Positions 33,879 to 43,705 of a stretch of DNA of 64,000 bases are shown here, in pieces; within the stretch, counting starts at the first letter, position 1, and each line of letters opens with the position of its first letter. The stretch lies in assembly GCA_937978655.1 (NCBI GenBank), contig CALJUX010000020.1:1-64000 (forward strand). Reading direction: 5' to 3'. The notes below the pieces were generated by a model. That model did no database searches, was not told the DNA's origin, and worked only from the letters and a program-made list of their open reading frames with translations. This DNA is from an uncultured Chromatiaceae bacterium (GTDB lineage Bacteria; Pseudomonadota; Gammaproteobacteria; Enterobacterales; Alteromonadaceae). Position numbers and translations under genes: made by a program.

Positions 33879-36291
33879 CGGTCTCTAATCGTGCTGAAAG
33901 TTGAAATAAACGCTGACTCAGCGCGGCCAGGCCCTGCGCCGGCGTCCAGACCAGCTGAGTCTCGGCCAGTGTATCGATCGCGACCGGCTGTACCGTATAC
34001 CACAGCAGCGGCTGTTGCTGCAGCTGCGCCTGCCAGGCGTTGCTGTTTTCCAGCGGTAACAACCACAACTCACCTTCAGGCAAGGCCTGGCCGGCCACCA
34101 GACGTTGCGGCTGATACCCCAGCTGCGTTAAATCCGTTTGTAATAACCAGGCGTCCATCGCGTTGTCGGCATCAAACCAGACGCGCCGGGCTTTTGGCAT
34201 AAATACCGCGTTGTCCGTTGCGACCAGCGCCTGCTGCAATGCCGCACTGAGCACAGGTTTACTCAGCAAGCGCAGATCAAACTGCTGCTGCAAACCATGC
34301 CATTGCTCAGGCTGACGCACCAGCACCAATAACATCAGCTGCGGGAAATAACGCCGCACCAGCTGAAACACCTGCGTGGCGACCTGCTGGTCAGCCCGGA
34401 TGAAGGCCTCATCGAGGATCAGATAATCCAGCCGCGCATCGGTTTGCGCACTGCACCACTGCATAAACTGAGCGGCGTCATCCAGTGGCATCAACGCCAG
34501 TCCGGTTTGTTTCAGCAGGCTGCGGTACCATTGCTGCGCATCACCGGCCGGACACAATAACAATGCAGCCCCATCGACCATCTGCAACTCAACAGCAGGC
34601 CGCGCCGCGCCGACCACCTGCAATGGCAGTGTCAGCAACAGCTTGTTGCCGCTGAACTGTTGCTGGGCGGCGCTGAAATGTCCGCCAGCCTGCTGCAATT
34701 GCACTAACGCTGCTGGCCACTGCGCACTGTCTTGCTGTGGATGCAATATGCTGAGCCATTGCCCGGCAGGTACAGTTGCACCATCATCACTGATCTCCAG
34801 CTGTAACGACTGCGGTTCGGTCAGTACTGCTTTGACCATCAGGGTACTGACATCATGTTGTGCGGCCCGCAAACGGATGATCCAGTCCAGCGCATCCCGC
34901 AGTGCCGCCACATCCAGACTGGCCCATTCCGGCACATCTGCGGCCAGCACCAGCAGAAACTCTTTTTGCAGTATTTGTTGTTGCAGTTCAGTGAGTTGCC
35001 TGCTCAGCAGCAATGCTGGCTGGCAATGCAGCATCACACCAGACATCGCCTGCTGCGTGTGCAGCCACTGGCGGGAAATTTCACGCAGCGCATCCTCAGC
35101 AGCCGGCGCCGTCAGCCAGGCCTGCAACAAGACCTGGGCGGTTTTTAGCTGCCGCTGGTCATCGCTGTGGCTGTCCGGTACCACAACAGGTTCAGGTTCG
35201 GCCACTGCACTGCTCTGCGGCGACGGCATTGCCACCGCGGCAGCTGACTCCTCTGGCGCCTGTAACCCGGCAGTCGCAGCCGCCAGTTCCTGCTCGCGCC
35301 GCAGCACACCCCGCTGGATCAGCCAGAACAACAGCATCAGCACCAGGCTGACGGCAGATAAGCCGGCCAGCAGGTACTGCCGCATCGTTTTGCGCTGCGT
35401 CTGCAGACTGCTCAGATCACGTTCCGCCACCAGATAAGACTGCCAGCTGTCGGACCAGCGCCACAATGCCACACTCGGACGTCCGAGATAATTCGGCACA
35501 AACAACGGGGTTTGCCCATGTTTTTTGCCGGACATCAATTCTGCCAGCCGGGTTTTTGGCCATGCCATGCTGCCATCATAACGCTGACGGCTGCGGGTTA
35601 AGTCTTCGGGTGGGCGTTTTAAATAGAATTTCAGACTCAGGTCGTCCCGCAGTTCCGCCGGACCAAAACGGGCCAATAACGTTTGTTGGTAACGACTCGG
35701 CGAGACCAGCTGCGCCGCGGCAGAGACCAGCAGGATCTCCCCGGCCGCGCCTTGCTGGGCTTTTTGCAGTTTTTGCTTCAGCGCACCCAGGTCAAACCAG
35801 AACAACAGATGCTGGCCATTCATTTCCAGATGCACCGGCGCCACCCATTGTGCCGGTAACACCATTGGCGCTAAAAACTGGTGATTGCTGCTGAAATCAA
35901 TGTCGGTGATGGTAAACAACTGACCGGCGAAAGTGTTGCTCAGCCGCACCGCCCGTCCGGCGTCATCGACCACAGCGTAGCCCAACAGCGCATCAGGCCA
36001 GGGAGCATGCTGAATTTTATCGTCCAGTTCCAGCCAGGGGTCATACAGGATATTGTCGCTGCTGACCGGAGCCATCCGTGCCAGATCGGCCCGCAGATAA
36101 TCCAGATGCAGCCGGTAGTTGCGTTGCCAGTCTTCCAGTAACACTTCACTGCGTTCCAGTTGCAGACTGAGTTGGGCGTTCAGCTGCGCCTGCTGGCTCT
36201 GGTTAGTCTGTAACCAGGCCCAATAACCGCAGCCCCATAAAAAGCTGAGCGACAGCAGAAAAAATAAACTGGACCAGGAAAACAGTTTCAC
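33868..36291 (-). CDS. Degenerate hybrid sensor kinase-like protein
   Basis: 807 residues. Helix 5-27, periplasmic Cache-like sensor (about 30-300), helix near 307-329, Ala/Glu/Pro linker (about 340-375), a helical region where a kinase H-box would sit but with no convincing phospho-His, then an ATPase-like stretch (LQLEISDDGATVP, NKLLLTLPL) that lacks a clear N-box. After it comes a receiver-like domain (about 575-690) keeping D in 'DYLILDEAF' and K in LLSKP but lacking the amino-terminal acidic pair, and a second weak receiver-like unit (about 700-800). It looks like a hybrid kinase that has lost catalysis and works as a binding scaffold (inference). Confidence 0.68.
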   Translation of the reverse strand: MKLFSWSSLFFLLSLSFLWGCGYWAWLQTNQSQQAQLNAQLSLQLERSEVLLEDWQRNYRLHLDYLRADLARMAPVSSDNILYDPWLELDDKIQHAPWPDALLGYAVVDDAGRAVRLSNTFAGQLFTITDIDFSSNHQFLAPMVLPAQWVAPVHLEMNGQHLLFWFDLGALKQKLQKAQQGAAGEILLVSAAAQLVSPSRYQQTLLARFGPAELRDDLSLKFYLKRPPEDLTRSRQRYDGSMAWPKTRLAELMSGKKHGQTPLFVPNYLGRPSVALWRWSDSWQSYLVAERDLSSLQTQRKTMRQYLLAGLSAVSLVLMLLFWLIQRGVLRREQELAAATAGLQAPEESAAAVAMPSPQSSAVAEPEPVVVPDSHSDDQRQLKTAQVLLQAWLTAPAAEDALREISRQWLHTQQAMSGVMLHCQPALLLSRQLTELQQQILQKEFLLVLAADVPEWASLDVAALRDALDWIIRLRAAQHDVSTLMVKAVLTEPQSLQLEISDDGATVPAGQWLSILHPQQDSAQWPAALVQLQQAGGHFSAAQQQFSGNKLLLTLPLQVVGAARPAVELQMVDGAALLLCPAGDAQQWYRSLLKQTGLALMPLDDAAQFMQWCSAQTDARLDYLILDEAFIRADQQVATQVFQLVRRYFPQLMLLVLVRQPEQWHGLQQQFDLRLLSKPVLSAALQQALVATDNAVFMPKARRVWFDADNAMDAWLLQTDLTQLGYQPQRLVAGQALPEGELWLLPLENSNAWQAQLQQQPLLWYTVQPVAIDTLAETQLVWTPAQGLAALSQRLFQLSARLETDEN

Positions 36292-36393
36292 GGTGGGCAG
36301 GCTTCCTTGTGCACGACAGACGGCGATATCAACAGACTGACTAGCCTAACGGATTACGCCGGCAAGTCAATCTGTTAACATCTGTGAAAGGTC

Positions 36394-37785
36394 TTACAGA
36401 TTGGCCTCTGCGAACGAGGCCAGCCGGCTGCGGACCACGCCGTTGAGGTTGATGGTCGTGCTGCCTTCGAAGTTTTTAAAACGTTCCACGATGTAAGTCA
36501 GACCCGAAGTGACCGCGGTCAGATAATTGCTGTCAATCTGGGAGAGGTTCCCGGAACAGATCAGTTTGGTGCCTTCACCACAGCGGGTGATGATAGTTTT
36601 GAGCTGAGCAGCGCTTAAGTTCTGGCATTCGTCGAGCAGTACAATGGCATTCTGGATGCTGCGCCCGCGCATAAAGTTCACCGACTTAAACTGAATATTG
36701 GCCTTGTCCATGATGTAGTTGACGCTGGCGTGCGGGTGTTCGTCGGTTTTGTGCAGTACTTCCAGCGAGTCGGTGATGGCAGCGAGCCAGGGCGCCATTT
36801 TCTCTTCTTCCGTGCCCGGTAAAAAACCGATAGATTCGGCAATTTCCGGCGTATTGCGCGTGACAATGACTTTGTCATACATGCCGCGTTCAATCACCAG
36901 CTCCAGCGCTGCGGCCAGCGCCAGCAACGTCTTGCCGCAACCGGCCGGGCCAGTCAGGATCACCAGATCCATCTCTGGGTCCAGCAACGCATTCAGCGCC
37001 ATCGCCTGATAAATATTTTTCGGATGGATGCCCCAGGCATGTTTGTGCATCATGCGCTCAAACCCCAAATCCAAAACCTTGATTTGTTGTTCACTGATGC
37101 TGACCACACGCCCGGCGAAGGTTTCATGTTCATCCACCAGATATTCATTGATATAAGCATTGGGTAATAACGCGCGTGGCAAATAATGGTAAGTGTCGCG
37201 GCCTTCGTTTTCACTGCGACAATCTTTAACCTGACTCCAGAAATCGCCGGGAAATTTAAAATAGCCTTTGTACAGAAACCGCACATCATCAATCAACTGG
37301 TCGGTGCGATAATCTTCCACCAGTTTTAAGCCCGCGCCCTTGGCTTTGAGGCGCATATTGATGTCTTTGGTGACCAGGATCACTTTGACCGGAGCTTTTT
37401 CCCGTTGCAAAAATAACGCGGTGTTGATGATCAGATGGTCATTTTCTCCGCCTGGCAAGCCGGGGATCTGGTCGCTGATGTGATGGTCATTGACGATAAA
37501 CAAATGGCCGCTGGCTTTGTGCTCGCCATGTTGCGGCAACTGCACGCCCTGCAGCATCTGCTCAGGCGTGGCGTCTTTCAGCACATCTTCCAGCGCGCGG
37601 ATCGCGACCCTGGCTTCGCGGCTGACATCTTTGTGTTTGTCTTTGATATGGTCTAATTCTTCTAACACCGTCATCGGGATGACAACGTCGTGTTCCTGAA
37701 AGTTTAAGAAAGCGAAGGGTTCGTGCAGCAGAATGTTGGTGTCGAGGACGTAGATTTTTATGTCTTTACTTCTTCTTCGCGCCAT
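36394..37785 (-). CDS. PIN-PhoH family ATPase/ribonuclease (PhoH2/YlaK type)
   Basis: 463 residues. Amino-terminal PIN domain (about 10-145) with D15 in 'YVLDTNILLHEP' and E42/E43 (VLEELDHIKD) in the metal site; carboxy-terminal PhoH ATPase with Walker A GPAGCGKT at 279-286 and a DECQN Walker B. This two-domain form is proposed to act as an RNA helicase-nuclease. AGGAG six bases before the ATG. Divergent from rapA, 205 bp apart. Confidence 0.95.
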   Translation of the reverse strand: MARRRSKDIKIYVLDTNILLHEPFAFLNFQEHDVVIPMTVLEELDHIKDKHKDVSREARVAIRALEDVLKDATPEQMLQGVQLPQHGEHKASGHLFIVNDHHISDQIPGLPGGENDHLIINTALFLQREKAPVKVILVTKDINMRLKAKGAGLKLVEDYRTDQLIDDVRFLYKGYFKFPGDFWSQVKDCRSENEGRDTYHYLPRALLPNAYINEYLVDEHETFAGRVVSISEQQIKVLDLGFERMMHKHAWGIHPKNIYQAMALNALLDPEMDLVILTGPAGCGKTLLALAAALELVIERGMYDKVIVTRNTPEIAESIGFLPGTEEEKMAPWLAAITDSLEVLHKTDEHPHASVNYIMDKANIQFKSVNFMRGRSIQNAIVLLDECQNLSAAQLKTIITRCGEGTKLICSGNLSQIDSNYLTAVTSGLTYIVERFKNFEGSTTINLNGVVRSRLASFAEANL

Positions 37786-37990
37786 ATGCAGCTCCTTAGC
37801 AGCGGAAAACCGAACCCGGCGGGTTCATCTTTACTGTAGAGCAAGAATCCTTGCTCCGGATGACAATCTCATGACGATGCAATGCTTTTCATTTGTGACC
37901 GAAACAGGCCTGAAAAATTCCCCAGCCGGCGGATGCAGTTTGACGGGAATTTCAGTACCATAGCGCCCCCTTTCAGAAGTGACCCGGATA

Positions 37991-40903
37991 ATGATGAAAT
38001 TTGCCCTTGGACAGCGCTGGATCAGCGACGCGGAATCAGACTTAGGTTTAGGCACAGTCGTGGGTATCGACGGCCGCATGGTAACGATGTTGTTTCCGGC
38101 CAGCGGTGAAACCCGGCTCTATGCCATGAGCGAGGCGCCGCTGACCCGTGTGCAGTTTAATCCGGGGGATACCGTCAAAAGCGCCCAGGAATTCAGCCTG
38201 CTGGTGGAAAAAGTTGAAGAAGTGAACCAGACGCTGGTTTATCACGGCGAGCGCACGGACACCGGCGAAGCGGTCAGTTTACGGGAAACCTTTCTTGACC
38301 ATTTCATCAGCTTCAGTTCACCGCAAGACCGGCTCTTTACCGGCCAGATTGACCGTTTCGACTGGTTCACTCTGCGTTATCACAGCTGGCAGCATGTCCA
38401 CCAGCAACAACAAAATCCGCTGCGCGGTCTGACCGGCGGCCGCCTGAGTCTTATCCCGCACCAGTTGCACATCGCCAACGAAGTGTCGCAGCGCCATGCG
38501 CCGCGGGTGTTGCTGTCCGACGAAGTCGGCCTTGGTAAAACCATTGAGGCCGGCCTCATCATCCACCAACAGTTGCTGTCCGGCCTCGCCAGCCGCGTAC
38601 TTATCGTCGTGCCTGAGTCGCTGCAACATCAGTGGCTGGTTGAAATGCTGCGGCGCTTTAACCTCAAATTCGCCATTTTTGACGATGAACGCCTGACAGA
38701 AGCTGCCGCTGACGGCGGTAATCCGTTTGAAACTGAACAACTGGTGTTGCTGAGCCTGGATTTCCTGACGCGGAAAAAAGCCGCCTTTGAAGCCGCCGCC
38801 GAAACGCACTGGGATTTATTGGTGGTCGACGAAGCGCACCACTTAAGCTGGAGCGAAACCGAAGCCAGCACTGAATATCAGCGTATCGAAACGCTGGCAC
38901 AGGATACGCCGGGCGTGATCTTATTAACGGCGACGCCGGATCAGCTTGGCCATCAGAGCCATTTCGCCCGCCTGCGCCTGCTCGACCCGAACCGGTTTTA
39001 TGACTACCCGGCCTTTGTCGCCGAAGAACAGCAGTACAAAGCAGTTGCGACGCTGGCTCGTGCCCTGCAACAGGAATTGCCGTTATCTGCCGCCACAGCC
39101 AAAGCGCTGCAACAACTGCTGCAGGAATCTGATATCAGTCAGGAACTGGCGCTGTTAACGAGCGCGGTCACAGGTGCGGACCGCGACCAGGCCGTTGACA
39201 CTTTACTCAGCAAGTTACTGGACCATCATGGTACAGGCCGGATCCTGTTTCGCAACACGCGCTCTGCGATCGCAGGCTTCCCGCAGCGCCAGCCGCACTT
39301 TATCGGGTTGCCGCTGCCAGAGCAGTATCAGAACGCCATCAAAGTGCAGCTGAGCTTTATGGCTAACCAAAGTGATGAATTTAAAGCCAAAACCCTGCTG
39401 TTCCCGGAGCGGATTTATCAGGAATTTGAAGGCAGTAAAACCAGCTGGTGGCAATTTGACCCGCGCGTGGAAGCAGTGATCGCGCTGATTAAACAGCACA
39501 AATACAAAAAATTTCTGGTGATCTGTGCCCACGCCGACACCGCTATTGCACTGGAAGAAGCGATGCGGGTCAAAGAAGGCATCCGCGCCGCAGTGTTCCA
39601 CGAAGGCATGTCGATTTTTGACCGCGATAAAGCGGCGGCCTATTTTGCCCAGGACGACCAAAGCGCACAGGCGCTGATTTGTTCTGAAATCGGCTCTGAA
39701 GGCCGTAACTTCCAGTTTGCCCATCATCTGGTGCTGTTTGATTTACCGCTGAACCCGGACTTGCTGGAACAGCGCATTGGCCGGCTTGACCGGATTGGCC
39801 AGACGCAAGATATCCAAATCCATCTGCCGTATTTTGTCGACCAGCCGCAGCAGGTGTTGCTGGATTGGTACCATCAGGGGCTGCAGGCGTTCGACGCCAC
39901 TTGCCAGACCGGTGGTGCGGTTTATCAACAGATGCGCGAACGCCTGCTGCCGTTACTGGCACAGTCCACCCCGGACGCTGCCGCCGTCAGTGCATTGCTG
40001 GCCGACAGCCAGGCGCTGAACGCGCAGCTGAAGCAACAGCTGGAACAAGGCCGTGACCAGCTGCTGGAACTCAATTCCAGTGGCCGCGGTCAGGCGCAAC
40101 AATTAGTCGAACAAGTGCGGCTGCAGGACGACGCTACCATTCTGCCGCTGTATATGCTCAAAGCCTGGGATTTACTGGGTGTACAACAGGATGACCGCAG
40201 CGACACCAGTATTATCCTGACGCCATCTGAGCATCTGCAAGGCCATTATCCGATGCTGGATGAAGACGGTATCACTGTGACCTTTGACCGGACCACCGCG
40301 CTGGCACAGGAAGATATCCAGTTCTTAAGCTGGGATCACCCGATGGTGCAAGGCACGTTGGATATTGTCACCCAGGACACTATGGGCAACAGCTCGGCAG
40401 CGTTACTGCCGAATAAACAGCTGCCCGCCGGCACGTTCTTTGTGGAATGTGTTTATTTGCTGGAAGCCTCAGCACCACCGGAATTACAGCTGGGTCGTTA
40501 TTTACCTCCTACGCCAATCCGCCTGTTGCTGGAAAAAACTGGTAAGAACCTGGCGCCCAATGTGCCGTTTGATAACTTCAATCGTCAGCTCAAACCTGTC
40601 GGCCGGCAGACCGCCAGCAAACTGGTCGGTGCGCTGCAGACCACGATCCACCCGCTGCTGGCCAAAGCCGAAGCTTATGCCGATGTGCAGTTAAAACAGC
40701 TGCAACAGCAAGCGCAGCAGCAAATGCAACAACAGCTGCAGGCGCAACTGGACCGGTTACAGGCGCTGGCAGCCATCAACCCGTTAGTCCGGCCGGAAGA
40801 AATCGCTCACTTGCAGGATAAACAACAACAGCTGAGCCAATACATCAGTAAAGCCCGGCTGCGTTTTGATGCGATCCGCGTCATTGTGGTCAGCCATGAT
40901 TAA
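37991..40903 (+). CDS. rapA: RNA polymerase-associated ATPase RapA (HepA)
   Basis: 970 residues. Begins [21 protein letters not shown], near-identical in layout to E. coli RapA ([20 protein letters not shown]), with two Tudor-like N-terminal parts, then a Swi2/Snf2 motor: Walker A region '[20 protein letters not shown]', DEAHH and helicase C motif '[12 protein letters not shown]'. Binds core RNA polymerase and recycles stalled enzyme. The ATG at 37991 is used; a GTG four codons earlier is not favoured. Followed 11 bp later by rluA, as in E. coli. Confidence 0.97.
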   Translation: [970 protein letters not shown]

Positions 40904-40914
40904 ACAGGCCTGAA

Positions 40915-41565
40915 ATGTTATTGCAGTACCTGCCGCCGCTGTCGCCTTATCTGGATATTCTGTATCAGGATGACACTATCCTGATCCTGAATAAACCCAG
41001 CGGATTGTTGTCGGTGCCCGGCAAAGCCCCGGAGCATCAGGACAGCCTGCAGCTGCGGGTCCAACGGGTATTTCCGACCGCCCGCACGGTGCACAGGCTC
41101 GATATGGCGACATCCGGCTTGCTGGTGATGGCACTGACCCTGGATGCGCAGCGCGAACTGAACTGGCAGTTTGAACGTCGGCAGACACAAAAACATTACA
41201 TCGCCCGGCTCGAAGGCCAGTTAAAAGCACAGGCCGGCAGCGTTGATTTGCCGCTCATTTGCGACTGGCCGAACCGGCCAAAACAGATGGTTTGTTTTAC
41301 GCGGGGTAAACCAGCACAGACGTTATTTGAAACTCTGGCCGTCGAAGCAGACGCCACCCGGGTACGGCTGACACCGGTCACCGGCCGCTCGCATCAGCTG
41401 CGGGTACACATGCAATGGCTTGGTCATCCGATTTGTGGTGACAAATTCTACGGCACGGCGCCAGATGAGAAAACTGAACGTTTACAGTTACATGCTGCAA
41501 TGCTTGGGCTGCGGCACCCGTTGACCGGCCAGTGGCTGGAGTTTACCGCTCCGGCCCCGTTCTGA
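40915..41565 (+). CDS. rluA: Dual-specificity pseudouridine synthase RluA
   Basis: 216 residues, no S4 domain, as in RluA. D63 in HRLDMATSG is the nucleophile; VDLPLICDWPNRPKQ and VTGRSHQLRVHMQ-LGHPI-GD match E. coli RluA almost residue for residue. Makes pseudouridine at 746 of 23S rRNA and 32 of several tRNAs in E. coli. Same rapA-rluA order as there supports the name. Confidence 0.95.
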   Translation: MLLQYLPPLSPYLDILYQDDTILILNKPSGLLSVPGKAPEHQDSLQLRVQRVFPTARTVHRLDMATSGLLVMALTLDAQRELNWQFERRQTQKHYIARLEGQLKAQAGSVDLPLICDWPNRPKQMVCFTRGKPAQTLFETLAVEADATRVRLTPVTGRSHQLRVHMQWLGHPICGDKFYGTAPDEKTERLQLHAAMLGLRHPLTGQWLEFTAPAPF

Positions 41566-41680
41566 GTACAAAAACCACCAGTGTTAACCGCAGATTCATC
41601 TTCAGCAGTTAGCATGGCCCCCGCTGACGCGCGTTGTGCTGACAATGTAAAAGCGGTTTTGTTCAGCAAAACAACAGTAA

Positions 41681-41701
41681 ATTTGTTTAATCTAAACAAA
41701 T
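41681..41701. promoter_or_regulatory. Perfect palindrome in the OmpA-family promoter
   Basis: ATTTGTTTA, three-base spacer, TAAACAAAT: a perfect 9-bp inverted repeat, 21 bp overall. It covers the -35 and the first part of the spacer of the promoter at 41683-41711, so a dimeric repressor or activator site is likely. Followed by an AT-rich stretch. Regulator unknown. Confidence 0.65.
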
Positions 41702-41711
41702 CAAATAAAAT
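41683..41711 (+). promoter_or_regulatory. Sigma70 promoter of the OmpA-family gene
   Basis: TTGTTT at 41683-41688 and TAAAAT at 41706-41711 with a 17-base spacer, 34 bp before the ATG at 41745. AAGGAG at 41732-41737 is the ribosome site. Assigned by consensus only. Confidence 0.65.
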
Positions 41712-41744
41712 TAGCGCGTTGGAAAACCCCCTAAGGAGATATGG

Positions 41745-42806
41745 ATGAAACTGAAAACTAGCGCAATTGCCGTTCTGGCAGCTTTACCCCTGATGACTGC
41801 TGTAGCATCAGCCGCCCCAACCGCTGCTGAATTACAAGATCGGGTTTACGGTTCTGTGTTCTGGGAGCACTACGCACCGGACAACGACAAAACTAAATCA
41901 TTAGACTGGAAAGGTCAGAACAACGGCAACGGCACTGGCCTGAATATCGGTTACCGTATCAGCGAAAGCTGGGGCATCCGGGCTGAATACGTGCGTCAGG
42001 ATCTGGAATCAGAATTCTCTGAAGCTGACATCAAAGGCAACCGCGTCGGTATGGACCTGGTTTACCATGTCGACAGCCTGCCACTGTACTTTGTCGGTGG
42101 TATCAAAAACTACACCACGGGCCGTTCAGCCTCTGCCGCTAATCTGGGCATGGGTGTGAATATGTTCCTGACTGACGACGTTGCTTTATTCGTTGAAGCA
42201 AACCGTTACCAGGGTATCAGCAGAGCCTTTGGTGATCACGGTGTGAAAGTAGGTCTGACCTATAACTTCGGCGCTGCCCCTGCGGTAGAACCAACACCAG
42301 CGCCAGAACCAGCACCTGCACCAGCTCCGGCAGTCGGTGATGCGGATCAGGACGGTGTAACTGATGACAAAGATCAGTGCGCAAACACACCAATCACTGA
42401 CAAAGTGGACACTGTAGGTTGTTCAATCTTCACTGAAAACTCAGTCAGCATCGCGCTGAATGCTCAGTTCGACAACGATTCATCAGTCGTGAAAGAGCAA
42501 TACCACGCGGATATCGAGAAACTGGCGACTTTCCTGAAGCGTTTCCCGAACACTGACGTAGAAATCGGTGGTCATGCGTCAAACGTTGGTACTCCGGCGT
42601 ACAACCTGGCGCTGTCACAGCGTCGTGCTGACGCAGTTGCAGACGTACTGGTCAGCAACTACGGCATCGAACGCAACCGGGTGAAAGCTGTTGGTTACGG
42701 TATCACCAAACCAAAAGCGGCTGGCAGTTCAAAAGCAGCTCACGCTATCAACCGTCGTATTGAAGCGACTGTAACAGCCTCTGTGAAAGAAGCTGTACAA
42801 CGTTAA
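41745..42806 (+). CDS. OmpA-family outer-membrane porin
   Basis: 353 residues. Signal peptide about 1-23, eight-strand beta barrel (about 30-180, ending 'VKVGLTYNF'), a Pro/Ala/Glu linker (about 183-200), a thrombospondin-3-like Ca2+ loop (DADQDGVTDDKDQC), and a carboxy-terminal OmpA domain with 'VEIGGHASNVGTPAYNLALS' plus RRADAV for peptidoglycan binding. Links outer membrane to cell wall. Codon use differs from neighbours (GGT, AAC, CGT), fitting high expression. Terminator at 42823. Confidence 0.96.
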   Translation: MKLKTSAIAVLAALPLMTAVASAAPTAAELQDRVYGSVFWEHYAPDNDKTKSLDWKGQNNGNGTGLNIGYRISESWGIRAEYVRQDLESEFSEADIKGNRVGMDLVYHVDSLPLYFVGGIKNYTTGRSASAANLGMGVNMFLTDDVALFVEANRYQGISRAFGDHGVKVGLTYNFGAAPAVEPTPAPEPAPAPAPAVGDADQDGVTDDKDQCANTPITDKVDTVGCSIFTENSVSIALNAQFDNDSSVVKEQYHADIEKLATFLKRFPNTDVEIGGHASNVGTPAYNLALSQRRADAVADVLVSNYGIERNRVKAVGYGITKPKAAGSSKAAHAINRRIEATVTASVKEAVQR

Positions 42807-42822
42807 TTCGTGACACGCCTGA

Positions 42823-42852
42823 CAAAGCCACCCACGGGTGGCTTTGTTTTTT
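42823..42852 (+). terminator. Rho-independent terminator of the OmpA-family gene
   Basis: An 11-bp stem CAAAGCCACCC/GGGTGGCTTTG with a two-base loop, then six T. Right after the stop at 42806. Confidence 0.93.
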
Positions 42853-42922
42853 CTGCGGATCCTTCAGTTCCCATCCAACTGGCCGATATTGACGTTAATG
42901 TTCAGCTCTGGTGGATCTGCCG

Positions 42923-43699
42923 ATGTTGCGACTCCCATGCCAAATTTTCTCACTCTTGCTCGGCGTTGTCTGGTCGCTGAGTGCTCATGCTGAAGCCGTC
43001 CTGTGGGACGAGCAACAAACTGCCGGCGATATCCAGCGGCAAGTTGCCACCGCTCAGATCAATGCGCTGAAATCCGGCCAACATTCGTTTTTAACCCTGC
43101 AGCGGGCCGCGATGACCCCTTTTGTCAAAGGCACCGTCATTATACTGCCTGACTGGTCACAGCATGCCGCCAGCCCGCGCGCTGTCGAGTTTCTGCGCAA
43201 CTACCTGATTGATTATGGCTGGAACACTCTGGCCGTGATGGTGCCGCCAGCAGTCTCAGACCCCAGCAGTGAAAACCTGCAGCTGTATCAGCAACAACTG
43301 CTGGAAAGGCTGAAAGTGGTGATGGCAGAGGCCGAAAGCAAGCCCGGCACTATTGTGGTGATTGGTCTTGGTCACAGCGGAGCTTTGCTCAACACCCTGT
43401 ATAAAAATGAAGAACTGAGTGCGCCACAGGCTCTGGTGCTGATTGGCGCCGCCATTCAGGACATGACGTTAAACCAGCAAGTCGCCGAAGCGCTGAGTCA
43501 GCACAAAGTCCCGACGCTGGATTTATTGCCACAGACCGACAATAACTTTGCCCGCAACAGCGGGACCTTACGTTTGCAGCTGGTGCGAAAACACATCAAA
43601 GAAATCTACCGGCAACGCCTGTTGCCGGGCTCAGTGGAACAGGACCAACCCTGGCTTGGCCGGGAGATCCTGGGCTGGCTGAGTTACATCGGCTACTGA
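42923..43699 (+). CDS. DUF3530-like periplasmic alpha/beta-hydrolase-like protein
   Basis: 258 residues. Signal peptide 1-24, then a hydrolase-like fold: 'FVKGTVIILPDWSQHAASP' followed by LRNYLIDYGWNTLAVMVP, and a nucleophile-elbow-like GLGHSGAL near 152. Matches DUF3530 as I recall it. Whether the Ser is active is unclear, since the full triad cannot be placed. ATG 42923 begins the signal peptide; GTG 42911 is an alternative. Function unknown. Confidence 0.72.
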   Translation: MLRLPCQIFSLLLGVVWSLSAHAEAVLWDEQQTAGDIQRQVATAQINALKSGQHSFLTLQRAAMTPFVKGTVIILPDWSQHAASPRAVEFLRNYLIDYGWNTLAVMVPPAVSDPSSENLQLYQQQLLERLKVVMAEAESKPGTIVVIGLGHSGALLNTLYKNEELSAPQALVLIGAAIQDMTLNQQVAEALSQHKVPTLDLLPQTDNNFARNSGTLRLQLVRKHIKEIYRQRLLPGSVEQDQPWLGREILGWLSYIGY

Positions 43700-43705
43700 G
43701 CTGCG

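Noticed and set aside
34643..35437. 264-codon plus-strand open frame
   Set aside because: Antisense to the degenerate sensor gene, Cys/Ser-rich, no ribosome site or family resemblance; a shadow.
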